From NCBI GenBank assembly GCA_001510575.1, contig LNGK01000006.1:186001-250000 (forward strand): 64,000 bases of DNA, read 5' to 3'. A program made the position numbers and the translations under genes. Below the pieces are notes generated by a model. It saw only the letters and a program-made list of their open reading frames with translations. It was not told where the DNA came from and made no database searches. This document shows, piece after piece, positions 19,634 through 31,012 of this stretch. Numbering within the stretch: the stretch's first letter is position 1; the number at the start of each line of letters is the position of its first letter. The DNA is from Knoxdaviesia capensis (taxonomy: Eukaryota > Ascomycota > Sordariomycetes > Microascales > Gondwanamycetaceae).

Positions 19634-20446
19634 CTACTGCGACTTGGAGGAGCCAGCCTTCAAGTTGCGCATGACCTTGCGACGCTGAGACATCATGTGG
19701 GTATACAGAACGTAGGACCCTGATTAGAAGGGAAAGAAAGTCATGGTCAGTCAAGTGTTTCACATGCAAGGCACGGAAGTCCGGCCTGCGGAGATTGGGC
19801 CCCTCAACTTACCAGGAACGTAGATGGCAAGAATGGCATAAGGGATGTAGCCCAGATACGGGTTGATATAGTGCATCGGCCGGGCAGAGTGGTAGATCAT
19901 GAAGCATTCGCTCAGGATTCCGATCGGGTACAGCACAAAGAAGGTGCTGTATCGCAGCCAGGTCAGCCCGGAGGGCTGCACACCGGCAAGGCCAAGCGAG
20001 AAGTAAGTGTATCGGATGACTTCGGTAATACTCCAGGCGAGCAGCATCGAGGAGTATACCGGGCTCGAGGCCAGGTAGGGGAAAAAGTAGATCGAGCCCC
20101 AAACAAGGAGAATACGGCTAGCCACCTGCATCAAGGTCGTGAAAACAGAGGCCCGGACGACACCTGGATAGCAAACAACAAACACCCTCTATTAGTATGC
20201 AGTTTATACTCGGGATGGGGCCAAGAAAGTGATATTCATACCAAGAGCCGCATGTACCACCTCAAGCAAGGCCAGAGTCTGTGTCCATCTGACCCAATCG
20301 CCCACGCCGACAAACACCATGCCCGGTCCGCGCAGCGAGTACAGAGACACCGTCCGGCCCAACACCGTAGCCCAGGCGATGGCGGACACAAAGTTGAAGG
20401 CGATCAAATACGCGGTCTTTACCGCACTGCCCGATTTTGACGACAT
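19634..20446 (-). CDS. PHS1: Very-long-chain 3-hydroxyacyl-CoA dehydratase (Phs1/HACD)
   Basis: Three minus-strand exons: 20242-20446, 19813-20163 and 19634-19719, giving 213 aa. It is a polytopic membrane protein with roughly six hydrophobic segments. The family signature is present: EVIRYTYFSLG, then WLRYSTFFVLYPIGILSE. By the spacing known for yeast Phs1 (Tyr, seven residues, Glu) the catalytic pair would be Y147 and E154. The C-terminus YVLYTHMMSQRRKVM is also typical. Role: third step of the ER fatty-acid elongation cycle, dehydrating 3-hydroxyacyl-CoA during very-long-chain fatty acid synthesis for sphingolipids. Length matches the family. It is convergent with the DUF676-type hydrolase and transcribed in the same direction as IBA57. 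Confidence 0.95.
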
Positions 20447-21133
20447 GATGATGAGAGTTGGAAGAAGAACCGGATATAGAGGTTGAAGCGCGTGGTGGAA
20501 GTCCGTCAAGAAACCGCGAAGCAGCTGAAATCGTCGCGTGAAGCCTCGGTGCGGAAAGAAATGTAGTCGAAAACTCGAGAAACGAATATATTACAATACG
20601 ACGAGAGAAGAACAAAGTGGGAAGCAAGTCTAACGATTTATATGGAGCTGAGTTAATATAATTGCTTCATAAATGTTGTTGTTAATATGAAGATGAACGA
20701 AGTTGTCAACGAGAAGGATGGAGCATGACGATTGAAAATTGTTGAGATTTCGAGACAGTGGCTCCGGAGCTACGGTTGGAGCTCCTGATTGGCTGCATTC
20801 AGCCAAACGACGATAGGCAGTTGCAATCGGCGAGTTTGCCAGCACCTTCTTCAGATATTTTCAGGAGTAGTACAAGCTGTTCAAACGGTGAAGCTTGGGG
20901 AAGGAGCAAGTGAGGATTCATTGAGGAGTAATACACGGTCGCTCCTTCACTAATTCGACAGATATCGTCTCATGGCCGCGATCACCGTCACCAGGGGGCC
21001 TTCCGGCTACAACCCTAACCCTAAACAAGAGCATCCAATCTCGGCGCCACCTAATGGACTATCATACAAGAACAATGGTTGGACAGGACAAAAACAAGAG
21101 AAAGTCAACATTATCGTAGACAGTCGCCCACGT
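20447..21133 (-). promoter_or_regulatory. PHS1 promoter / IBA57 3' flank
   Basis: 687 nt. AACCCTAACCCTAAAC, a double telobox, lies at 21011-21026. No coding sequence seen; the rest is moderately AT-rich near 20640-20700. Confidence 0.45.
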
Positions 21134-22519
21134 TTATGAGGATGGCGGAGGGTTCAGCCCTTGACGCAGCCAGGGAGGCACAAACGCCTTCACCTTGACG
21201 TTGCTCTTGGCTGATGATTCAGCGGACTCGGCGTCTGCGGTCTCATCCCACTCCAGCACAAACTCGTTTGTCGGGTCGAACGTGGACAAGGCAGTCGGGT
21301 CTCCGGGGACGACGATGTCGGTCATGATCTCGAGACGGCAGAGGGCGAGGCCGACGTTGCCGACCCCCGACAGCCATTTGCCAGCACTGCGGCCGCGCTT
21401 GCCCGACCGTCCGATGCTGGTATCGCGCGGGATAGAGGCTGCGGAGACAGGCAGAGATGCAGCAGCGGCCGGGTCATACTGCAGTTCCGCCGGGATGGCG
21501 GAGGCGGGGGCAGCGGCGTCGTAGATCATGCAGGGCAGGATGCGCTTGCGAACGACACCGCGGTGCTTTGTACGGATCGTCAGCTCCTGGCCCACATAGC
21601 ACCCCTTGCGGAAGTCTATGCCGTTCATGAAGTCCATGTTGGCTTCTAGGGGCAGCGCAGTGCCGCTGATGATCTCGTCTGCACCCTCGGCAACGCCAGC
21701 GAGATACCTTCGAATGCGGTAGGCAGCCTCCGCGTCACCAGTTGTGGAGGCAGTCGCTGAAAGACCAGTGGCCGCACTGGCAAGGACCTCATCCAGCTGG
21801 CCGGGTCGTGACGGTGAGACGAACAAGAGCCGCGATCCAAGCCCAGGCGCACGCGGGTCGTCCATGGCAATCAGGCGATCGGCCCCCGACGAAGTGGCTG
21901 AGCCCTGCAACCGCGATGCGATGCTCTGGCCCGCACCGGAGGCAGCATCATCCCACACATGGGCCACGCCGATCTCATCGGCGTCAATCATGCGCACAGC
22001 AAACTTCGCGCGCAGCTTGTACCGCTTGATACGATTCAGCAAGGTCTCGGCGTCCGCCGCATCGGCCTCAATCAGGAAGCTCTGCGCCGCCGCCTCCGCG
22101 TCGCCCGTGGTTAGCGTGTCCGGGTACACGAACACATCGTGCAGCACACGGCCCTGAGCGCTGAGAAAGGCGGAGTAGAACCCCGGCGTGCGGGACTGGC
22201 CGTCGGCCTCGGTGATGCGCGACGTGATCACCCCCTGCAGGTACTTGACGGCGTCGGGCCCGGACACCGAGATCAGCCGCCGCGAGGACAGCCGGGCGAA
22301 GCCCGCCGAGGGCGGCGACGGCGGACACGGCGCCGTGCTGCCGAGGCGAGGCTGTGGGGAGGTGGAGAAGCGGCGGGAATGGGAGCAGGCTGGCCGGAAG
22401 CGGAAGGGTGGAGCGGCGTGGGTAACATCGGACGGCGACGAGCCGTGCGGACGCGCACACACGGGGGCTCGGCCAAATACGCCGGACCGCAGTGCCAGCG
22501 GCCGCAGGGGGTGTTTCAT
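21134..22519 (-). CDS. IBA57: Mitochondrial Fe-S assembly factor Iba57/Caf17
   Basis: Single exon, 461 aa. The frame is open further upstream only through a TTG; the first ATG is at 22519. The N-terminus is Arg/Ser/Pro-rich, without acidic residues for the first ~30 residues (MKHPLRPLALRSGVFGRAP), typical of a mitochondrial presequence. The GcvT/YgfZ-like fold follows: ARLSSRRLISVSGPDAVKYL and QGVITSR, then FYSAFLSAQGRVLHDVFVY. The diagnostic YgfZ/Caf17 motif KGCYVGQELTIRT carries the conserved Cys. Role: with Isa1/Isa2, maturation of mitochondrial 4Fe-4S proteins such as aconitase and radical-SAM enzymes. Inserted Ala/Ser-rich segments are common in fungal members. Teloboxes lie about 380-400 nt upstream. 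Confidence 0.93.
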   Translation of the reverse strand: MKHPLRPLALRSGVFGRAPVCARPHGSSPSDVTHAAPPFRFRPACSHSRRFSTSPQPRLGSTAPCPPSPPSAGFARLSSRRLISVSGPDAVKYLQGVITSRITEADGQSRTPGFYSAFLSAQGRVLHDVFVYPDTLTTGDAEAAAQSFLIEADAADAETLLNRIKRYKLRAKFAVRMIDADEIGVAHVWDDAASGAGQSIASRLQGSATSSGADRLIAMDDPRAPGLGSRLLFVSPSRPGQLDEVLASAATGLSATASTTGDAEAAYRIRRYLAGVAEGADEIISGTALPLEANMDFMNGIDFRKGCYVGQELTIRTKHRGVVRKRILPCMIYDAAAPASAIPAELQYDPAAAASLPVSAASIPRDTSIGRSGKRGRSAGKWLSGVGNVGLALCRLEIMTDIVVPGDPTALSTFDPTNEFVLEWDETADAESAESSAKSNVKVKAFVPPWLRQGLNPPPSS

Positions 22520-24892
22520 TGTGATTGGATGATTTGGAAGAGAAGAGGGGGAGGGGGGTTTATGGGCAAGCCTCTTCGGTGTTGACAAAAAGCTGGGAGT
22601 GTAAAGAAATTAAGCCATGTGAAGAAAGGAAGAAAAAAAAAACACCTCCGGACTCCTCGGTGCCGACGTCTATTTCTGGATACGACAGGCGAGGACTCGG
22701 TCGATGCCACTTCTGGACTTGGCTTTTGCAACGGCCTGGGGTCAAAAGCGTAGCAGGACGAACTTGAAATGGTTGATGATCTGTTGATTGTGCCGGAACC
22801 TGGGCACCGGTCGTTGTTTGGTGCATCGACTAGAGCAAGCGAGGTCGCGATGACGGAGTTTGCAAAAATCCACGGCTTGGAAAACGAATCACGTGTGCGA
22901 TTAGGGTTCTGTTAGGGTTGGCCTTGAACTCGTCCGGCCCTGATGATGAATGACTTCGTTTCAAGCGGTAAGATTCGTGGGACATTGTTGGTTCTTCGAT
23001 ATATTCTAATCACGGCTAAAGAATCATGAACACGAAACGCCAGTATTAATGGCTGGCCTACCTTTGAGATCCAAACCTCGGTTCTCCGGCCTGGCCACAC
23101 GCCCTTTGTCCTGTAGACCGCAGATCCACAAACAAGCTCCTCCGTTTCAGTGTCTGGCGAGAGATGTAAAAGTTCCGACAAAATCAATTTCTGCTAAAGA
23201 CAAGAGCTCGGTCCAAATGCTACCAATTTACACCTGTCATGAGAGAGTTTGGAATTAAAAATCAGCCGGTTGACCTAGGCCGGAGGCCGATTTGAAATAC
23301 TTATAGGACGGGCCCTGACTTGAGGGCCCCGAACATGCAAGCGCCACGAAGATTTGGGCTGCAGTACGACTAATGTTCATGGTGTATGTTAAGCGAGGGT
23401 ATGAAGATTATTAAGGGCCCGGCGACCACTTCCATTCTCGGAGGTGACACTTTCTGGCTATGGTGCAATTACTAAAAAGCTAGACCTCCGTCCGGCGCAC
23501 ATCGCGCGAACTTTCGTCCGAGGTCTGTCGGGGCTACCACTTTACCGGGCCCAGAGCTTGGGTCTCCACTTCCCAACAAGGGGGAAACGCCCGCGCGCCC
23601 TCGAAGCCAACACCGCGGGTAAGTCAGCTGACAAATATATGTGTTTTCTCATCCCCTCTCTCCTCCTCCTTCAGTCGGCGGTGTCGGGCATACCAGCGCG
23701 CGCGGTTTGTCTTCCTCCGCAGGGTGGTGATTTGTAGTCCCCGGCCGTGGGGGGTTTGGAGGAATCTTCCGAACGGGGCGTGGGCTCTTGTTCGCCAGCT
23801 CACTTGTATGGGCTGATGTCTAGAAATGGGAAATCCCCGAAAGCAGCTTCATCATGGGTGCCGTGCTAACGCTGCCTCGGGTCAGCTGTCAGCATTGGCC
23901 CTGCCCGGAGGAATGATGGCTCGGGGTTTAGGGGCGTTTAGCAGCAAAGACCTCCAATATATGGAATTGTGTGCTTAGGAAGACTCCGTAAACTTTAGAG
24001 CTTACAGAGGTTACTAGCTGCCCAAGGTAAGGTAAGGTGGTGTGAGGACCAGCCTTGGCGAAGAGTTTCGTGAGCTGTGCTTACTCGGGACGGGGATTTT
24101 ACCAGTTGCGGATACCGGATCAAGAAAGCACTGTAGGGCTGACGGGGGATACTGGTGCAAGCCGGCGTATTTCCGACTACTGAGGGGGGACGCTGACTAT
24201 TTTGGTTTTGAACAGGTGATACCTTCCACAAGACTGGCAATAAACCACTCGATGATACGATAGCTGGGGGGGGACTGCCCCCGCACCGGACCCAGACAGG
24301 CAGCCAAGTCATTCCCGTTTCGACAGCTTGAGCTCGCTTACAAGGCGACACACATACCATTCAAGAACAAATGCCAAGAGCTCCGTTGCTCAACGGGCTT
24401 GTCCCCGGTGTGGCGGAGGTGGAGATCTCAGAGGGTTGTGAGTCCGGACCGCAGTCGGGGAAGAAGGCAGGTGGGGGTTGATGTCTGAAAACAAGGAAGC
24501 GGCTGGTTGGGCATGTGGGTGGCGGAAATGCATATGACAGCAAGCCGGGAAAGTGTTGATAGATAGAGAGAGAGATAGATAACTAGCCGTTGAATCTAAT
24601 AGCGCAGACCATTTATGTGGATCAAGCGAACCCGAGCAATCCAAGCGATCCGGTCCGGCGCGCGGATTAGCCTCGGGGACTCGGCGATTAGCAATCCTTA
24701 GCGGGTGTTTGGTGATCTAGGTCCACGACCGGAATGAGGCAGTGATACCTTGGAGGGAGTTCTGGCCAATGAAATCGAGACACACAAGCTTTCTATATTA
24801 GGCATGATAATGCAAAGAAAGCTGAAGTTTGCAACACTGCTGTGGTTTCGTTTCATGGATTCTGAAGCAAGAAGATAGTCTCTCAGACACCC
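22520..24892. other. Intergenic, IBA57 promoter and unassigned sequence
   Basis: 2.37 kb with no gene I can support. TTAGGGTT motifs lie at about 22901 and 22912, upstream of IBA57. An A-rich tract lies at 22629-22642. Several short open frames (for example 23444-23737, +) lack any recognisable pattern. Confidence 0.4.
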
Positions 24893-25461
24893 TCAATACA
24901 TGACTACAACGGCATTCCACATGACAGCAAGCTCCCCGTAAAAGGGCCGTAGAATCTTGTCCGCGGCCTGGCTCCGACTCCACGGCTTCTCCCAATCAGA
25001 CCGACATAAAGTTTTACAGAACTCCCAGTAGTCGGAGTAGAATCCCGAGTAGTACCTCCAGTCGACGATTGCAACCACTTCATCTCCCTGAACCAGAATA
25101 TTATGTGTATTCAAGTCCCCGTGCGTGAAAACGATGGAGCTGGCCGATGTAGTCGCGCAGCAAGGAAACAACAGCGGGCCTGCTCGGGCTCGGTATATTG
25201 GCCCCATGCAGCATCGAGAGGCTTCCCCTCGATATAATCCGGGACAAGTACAGCACGGTGAGATTGTTCCTCGCGGTATACGTTGTGGACGGTCGGAACG
25301 GGAATGGTAGTGTTCGCCGGGATAAACTTCATGGTCTCGGCTTCAGCCATTCTAAAGCCCTCTTTGACCACGGTAGTCGGATCGATTCGGTACACAGAGG
25401 CCGACTTCGACAGTCGGTACCCAGCATGGATCTGCTCCATAGAGAACACAGGCGGCGCCAT
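24893..25461 (-). pseudogene. Broken APH-family phosphotransferase
   Basis: The minus-strand relic begins at ATG 25461. It encodes the start of a fungal aminoglycoside-phosphotransferase-like protein (GYRLSKSASVYRIDP, VLVPDYIEGKPLD). Near 25168-25172 the frame changes by one base: upstream reading ends in EPEQAR, and the continuation LLRDYIGQL is in the next frame. The expected ~50-60 residues of the central region are then absent, and the sequence resumes in the third frame with SIVFTHGDLNTHNILV and IVDWRYYSGFYSDYWEF, ending at stop 24893-24895. The HGDLxxxNIL catalytic loop and IVDW motif are intact, but no single frame or plausible intron joins the parts. I read this as an inactivated gene with one frameshift and one internal deletion. 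It lies at the border of the gene-poor region. Confidence 0.78.
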
Positions 25462-28400
25462 AGCTTTGCGTGAAGCCGACTTGATTGAAGTGGTATTTTC
25501 TTTTCGGGGTTTGGGGAGGTGTGGTGCAATGCCGAGCAAATCCAAGGTTCAGGCTTCTACTAAGTCTAGATTTCTATCGCTGACTATGTTTCGACAGAGC
25601 CCCCATCTAGACCCGGGCCAGCATGTATTCCCGGGATCCGAGCAGACAGGAAAATGGCGTATCAGATGACCGACTGCAGCAGAGGGAAATTCCTGGTACC
25701 CTGGCACAAGCTGGCTGTGTAACGCAGCACAGCAGAAGCGTTGTTCCGGTTCCGGGAATTGTCGGTGAAGAGGAGCAAGCCGGGTGAAAGAGGAAGAGCC
25801 GGGCTGAGTTGTGTTCTCTTTCGCGGAGGAGGGGGGCGTTTGGCTCATGTGAGCCTAGATATTATCTTCCTTTTGCGGAGAGGAATCGGGACCAGCAGGA
25901 AAAGCCAGGCTCCACTTCGATTTTTCGAGTAACCAGAAAAAGAGAGCTCGCGGGTCCCTCAGAACAAGCCTTCGTCAGGAAGACGGTTGGGGGGAGGCGT
26001 GAGTGATGATAACACGGGGTCCGGACCAAGCGGCGGTTGACCGAAGGCTTCACTGAAGTCGGGCTGGAGAGTGTGTGTCCCGCGAGCCTCTTCATGGCTC
26101 ACGAAGCAGCACAACGAAGACGGGCAAAGAGGACGTTGAGGCAGTGGCGGCGCGCGGGTTCGGCCCAGCAACCACTTCAGCCGTGGTGTCTGTGAAAGTG
26201 CAAAGGTCTTCGCTCCATTGGCCATCCCGCTCCGTTCTCGCAATGTCCGGCCGCCACTGGCGGTCAGCTGACTACCTCAAGAATGCGCGCGCGCGGTTTG
26301 TTTGCGTTTCCGGAGTCTGAGAGTAGACAGGCAGACAGGGTTAAGGTGTCTGTCTGTTTTTCAATGATATGATTCAATCGATCTCCAAAAAAGCGCCCCC
26401 CCCAAGGTCTACAAGAACCGGCCTCAATTGATGGAATGAATCCAGGCCTACGGTGTGTCATATGCAATCATCCGTGCAAGTGGACACCTCACTGCCACCT
26501 TACACACACACACAGAACAAGTGACGAACGCCTTAGGGCCTTAGGGCGTGTCGTGTGTCTTCGAGTTCTCGTAAAAAAGAGCGAAATGCCTGGGCTATGG
26601 AAAGGTCGGCTTGTTCCCGGGGGGCGAACAAACAAAAAGCCGGGACTGTGTTTTCGTGCCTCCCCGTTCATTGATATCTAATGAACCGCCCCCGTAACTA
26701 TCCGAGCCGAGCCTCGACGAAAGACGAAAAGAAAAGAAGAAAAGGTCTTCCTTCTACGCAACAAAATTTTTTTGAGTGGATTTCCTGAGGAGTCATAGGA
26801 TCGGTCTAGCCTCCGGGTTGACAAGGCCTTCCTCCGGCCGGGTCCTGGTGCTTGGGTTGGTGATTTGTTCAACGTAATGAGGAGGCGAAAGGAAAGAAGA
26901 GAAAGAAAAAAAAGAAGGAAAAAAGAGGAGCTCTTTTAACACCCCTGTGGGCCTCGTAACGAGGTTTTTTTTTTTTTTTCACGATGGTCCGTAGAAGGAC
27001 GATAACTTTTTCCATGACAGGGGAAAAAGAAACCCCCCGCACAGACGCCTTCGAAATTCTTCTTCTCTTCCGGGTCCCGTGGACAGCCTCGGAGAGAATT
27101 TTTCTGTGTATCCCGGTAGGGCTCGGTACGTGTCGGTTGGGAAAGGGGCGCACGCGTCTACTGTACGTACTCTCCTATGGAGTACTCATTGACACGTGTG
27201 AGCAGGACACATTTGATTGCACCAGGGAAGCGAGGAGAAATTTTTCAACGAAAAAAAGTGTCGTCGTAAATGAAATTTCTCACGATGTGTGAATTGGCCT
27301 TGATCCAGTTCTCTTCAGGTTCTTCACACACGCCCCCCTGGTTGAAAAATCCGTGGTGGTGATAAGCTGATAAGATAAGATAGCGGCTGCCGAAGAAGGT
27401 TCCAGTCGGTTGGGAAGCAACGACAACAGAAAGAGAGTTTATGCAAAAAAAATGAACGAGGAAAATGTAACGCCTTGATAACCTTTTTTTTTTCTCCTTT
27501 CTTTTCGTTTAACTGGAGCGAGCCCACACAAGATCGTTTCTGCCTTTTGAACCGGGGGGGCTCGGACGGGATCTTGGCAACAGTGGGAAAAATCAATCAA
27601 AACTCCCCTCGTAAACTTCGGACTCCGGAATCTTCTCGACCCGGCCCTCACGGTTTCGGTGGGTTTTCGGCTTAGGGGGGGTTTTTTTTTTTTTTTGTTT
27701 CTTGGACTCCGGCATCAGTTCACCTTTTGTTAATTTCAGGGCTTTATCTTAGAGAAAGTTTAGCGTGGCTCCCTTTGGAATTTTCCTCCCGCTGGCCGAG
27801 CCCCGACAGAAAAAGACACCGTTTCCCGGCCGGCCGTATAGTGCACACCCCCCATCCCTAAGCGTGTGTGGCCAGCAAACACAAACGCCGTAAATGCCGA
27901 GCCTACGGAGTTAGTCTGGGCCGGGGCGGTTTAGACAAGCTGAAGGGTCGGGCTATCTCTCGTTTGTCAGATTTTGGGGTTTTTCTTGTCCTGCAGTTTG
28001 TGTGTGTGCCAAAATAAAAAAAGTCTGGACCGACCAACGTTTGGCCGGCGGCCGGATTCTCACATGACCGATGCCATGCAACGCGGTCTCACACTGGCCC
28101 TTCGCAAGGCTCGCCAGAGTTCCTCGTCCCATCCACTGCCTCTGGACCACAGACGGCGGCTTTAGTGCCGACCTGTATTCTCGGCCGACACATGGCGTCT
28201 GCGAAGCGCAAATGGCGAGAGCTCGCCTCGGAGAAGCGGTGTTGTTCACCGCCATCCCCAAACGAGTCAGCTGTAGCGCTCTCGCAGCTGCATTGCGCAA
28301 ACTAAGGGCAGAAGCAACATCCCAAGAGACCCAAGAAAAAAGGAAAAGAGAAAAAAAAAAAAGGCCCCTCACCGCTTTTGCAGTCTCTTATCTGCTTCGT

Positions 28401-30112
28401 GAAAGAACGAAAAAGAAAGTTCTCGTTAAATCCATGTGTATCTTACCACTAGCGACAGAAGTAGTAACTGAATACCCCCCTACCTCCATACAAACAAGCA
28501 ACAGTTGAAACAAGGCCTCCAAGCTCTTGCGCTCGCCTCGAGGCCATGGCCGCCAATCCGCGTATATCGTCTCCTACCACCTATATCGGGCACAAGAAAG
28601 GGGAGCAAACAAAGGGGGCAGCGCCGTGCGCACACACCGATCTTTTCTCAACCCTTTTTTTTTTTCAGCCTACCGCCCTCTTTTCCATTTTTGGTCCTTT
28701 TTTTTTCAGATGCCTCACCGCTGGTAAAAAAAAAGGGGGGAGAGCCATGAAAAGGGATCAAGAGAGGGAGGGAGGGCGCCGCACAAACACACACATACAC
28801 AACGCACACGAACAAACAGGAGAGAAAAGAAAAAGTCAAGGGTAAAGGGAAAACAACGAAACGTCCCGAGGTGATCGACCACCCAGCCAGCCGTACCACC
28901 GCCGCAAGAAGGTGTGTCTTGGCCCGATGTGTTGTCCTTTTTTCTTCCTCCTTCTGCACTAAGGCCTTAGTGCCCGCCCGCCCCCCTCCCTCCGTTTCTT
29001 GAACCCTCTAGGACTTTCCTTTTGTTTTTTCCGTCTCAGGGAGAGCCAAGTCCAGTCTGCTCGGCTGGTGTGATAATACACTTAGGGGGGGACAGGGCGG
29101 GTTCGTGTGGCATAAGTGCCTGTATTATGCATGTTATATCTCGCTGGTCCGAGGCGGTCAGCACCCGGTGAGAAACGGTCCGAGCCAATCGCCCGCCATG
29201 CGGTGTAGGCAGACACACAAGAAAAAACCCGCCAAAGGGGGAAATACTACCCGGTGGATAAACCGGTACAGAAAAAAAATTCCCCCCAGGGCCGTAGCAA
29301 CCCGCCTGTTTCAAAGAAAAACAAGAAAAGGAAAGAAAAAAAGTGTTGAGACCCGTTGGGCAGACATGCAGTCAGTCAAAGTGCTGTTCGTCCTGTCTTG
29401 ATAGGATCAGGAACTTACACGGCACAGGTCGCACAACAGCACTTATGAGACCTGCAGATGCAGATGTACAAGGTTCACAGGACACGGAAATCGTTAACAC
29501 ATAAGCTGCAATTTTCACTATTCATTCACAGGCAAAAGATAACAAGAAACAAGATATTTAGAAGATGTTTGTTCATTTCACTTGCCCAGTGAGGGCAGCG
29601 GAGATCTAGCTAAAACAGGGGGAAAAAATCATCTGCCTATAAAATGTTCCCACTCTAAAACCACCCGTGTGGGCATCAAAAAAAACGCGGTCTTGCTCGT
29701 GTGAGGATAGACCTGCCCAGTTGGGGAGCGGCAACAAAGGCAAGAAAAAAAAAGAAAACGTATAGCCGTTGAACCAATTTTTCCCACATCCTGCAAAAAA
29801 ATACATATCCCAAAGATGGAAAAACAAAACAAGAAAAATAGAGAAAAGATCCACTTTGTAGAAAAGTGTAGTAAATAAGACTGAGAGAGGTGGGTATTCA
29901 TCATGATCGTAGAACAAAAAGCAGAAGCTGGTGAAAAAAAGCAGAGAAAAAAAAAAGGCTGAAGAAAAGCAGTCAAAACGCCATCCGCTTGTGCAAGCTC
30001 GTTTAAAAGGAAATGCTTCGTAATAAGCCCGTCCAGTCTTGTAGTAGTGTAAAACGCCGGAAACCGGAAAGAAAAAAAGAGAAGACCCGAATTTTTTTGG
30101 TGCTTTTGTTGT
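25462..30112. other. Gene-poor stretch with homopolymer tracts
   Basis: 4.65 kb with no supportable gene. Long T runs occur at 26965-26979 (T15, preceded by a perfect 5-bp hairpin) and 27682-27696 (T15), with A/T tracts around 28656 and 28736. Open frames here are short, overlapping on both strands and low complexity (Lys/Phe runs from homopolymers). The last ~600 nt would be the ECM13 3' flank. Confidence 0.5.
26952..26979 (+). other. Short hairpin followed by T15
   Basis: CCTCG (26952-26956), loop TAA, CGAGG (26960-26964), then fifteen T. The form is that of a stem followed by a T tract, which could end a Pol III transcript, but no upstream A/B box or known small RNA is recognised. It may equally be a chance poly-T tract. 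Confidence 0.25.
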
Positions 30113-31012
30113 TTAGTAGACGGACACCCGGGTAACTAGGTGAGCCGGGTGCCGGCGGGGGAGATAGAAGTCCCGAGATTGGAGAGATGTGGAGGCGGGA
30201 GTCTTGCGAGTGGACTCCATCTCATCGTCAGATAGGTCATCGGCAGAGTCGACATCATCGGTAGCCTCGCGGGTGTGGCTGGCAAGCTCCACGGCAGCGT
30301 TGGGCGGCGACGGAGGCATGGCTGACTCGTCATCGGAAGAGCTGTCTTCAGCCGAGTCGGCGAGAAGCTCCGGCGGTTGTGTGGAGTGGGAGACGGTGCG
30401 GACAAGTTCGAGCTGGGCGAGGTCCTCCTCGTCGTCCTCGGCGATCTCGTCATCCTCTTCGGAGTCGATGTCCTCGACGGAAGGGACGGCGGGAGCGCGA
30501 GGAGGCGGGTAGCGCAGAGAGAGGGCTCCGGACATGGTGATATCGGCATCATCAGCGAAGTCGTCGTCCGAGTCCTCTTCAGAGTCAGACGAGGAGTTCG
30601 AATCGACTTCCCAGGCGGCCTCGTCGTCATCAAGCATGTCGTCCTCCAGATCGGCCTCCGCGTTGATGGTGTCGGCCCACTGGATGTGGCGGTCACCGGT
30701 CGAGGCGGCGGCCTTTTGAGGCGAAGAGGCGCGCACCGACTGGTTGAACCAGCTCTCCTGTTCCCGCTCAGCGTCGGCAAGCTCAAGCATCAGGGTGTCG
30801 AGAAGGTTGGCGTGGCCGACGAGCAGGCGGAGGTTGTGGTCGGCGCGGCTGGCCTCACTGGACAGCTTTGCCCGGGCCTTGTGGGCCAGAAAGTAAGTTT
30901 GTGTGATGGACATGGTCTTGCGCTTAAGAGTCAAAGGCGAAGGAGAAGAGGAAGAAGTGGGAGGAGCCGAAGGGCGAGGAGTAGAAGAGTACGCTTGGCT
31001 GTGGTTGGTCAT
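30113..31012 (-). CDS. ECM13: Ecm13-like protein
   Basis: Single exon, 299 aa. The conserved block starts at the second Met (residue 34, 30913): MSITQTYFLAHKARAKL, then DHNLRLLVGHANLLDTLMLEL and ADAEREQESWFNQSV. It matches what I recall of the fungal Ecm13 family. The C-terminus RDFYLPRRHPAHLVTRVSVY is also characteristic. Between them lies a long acidic, Ser/Asp/Glu-rich disordered region (about 125-275). The start could be ATG 31012 or ATG 30913; the latter would give 266 aa and fits the conserved block better. Molecular function is unknown; yeast ECM13 was named from a cell-wall phenotype screen. TATA-like GATATATAAG (31492-31501) about 480 nt upstream suggests a long 5' leader. It sits isolated in a gene-poor region. 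Confidence 0.82.
   Translation of the reverse strand: MTNHSQAYSSTPRPSAPPTSSSSPSPLTLKRKTMSITQTYFLAHKARAKLSSEASRADHNLRLLVGHANLLDTLMLELADAEREQESWFNQSVRASSPQKAAASTGDRHIQWADTINAEADLEDDMLDDDEAAWEVDSNSSSDSEEDSDDDFADDADITMSGALSLRYPPPRAPAVPSVEDIDSEEDDEIAEDDEEDLAQLELVRTVSHSTQPPELLADSAEDSSSDDESAMPPSPPNAAVELASHTREATDDVDSADDLSDDEMESTRKTPASTSLQSRDFYLPRRHPAHLVTRVSVY

Noticed and set aside
24893..25461. Reading the APH-like relic as an intron-containing functional gene
   Set aside because: No GT-AG pair joins the three frames, and the conserved central segment is physically absent.
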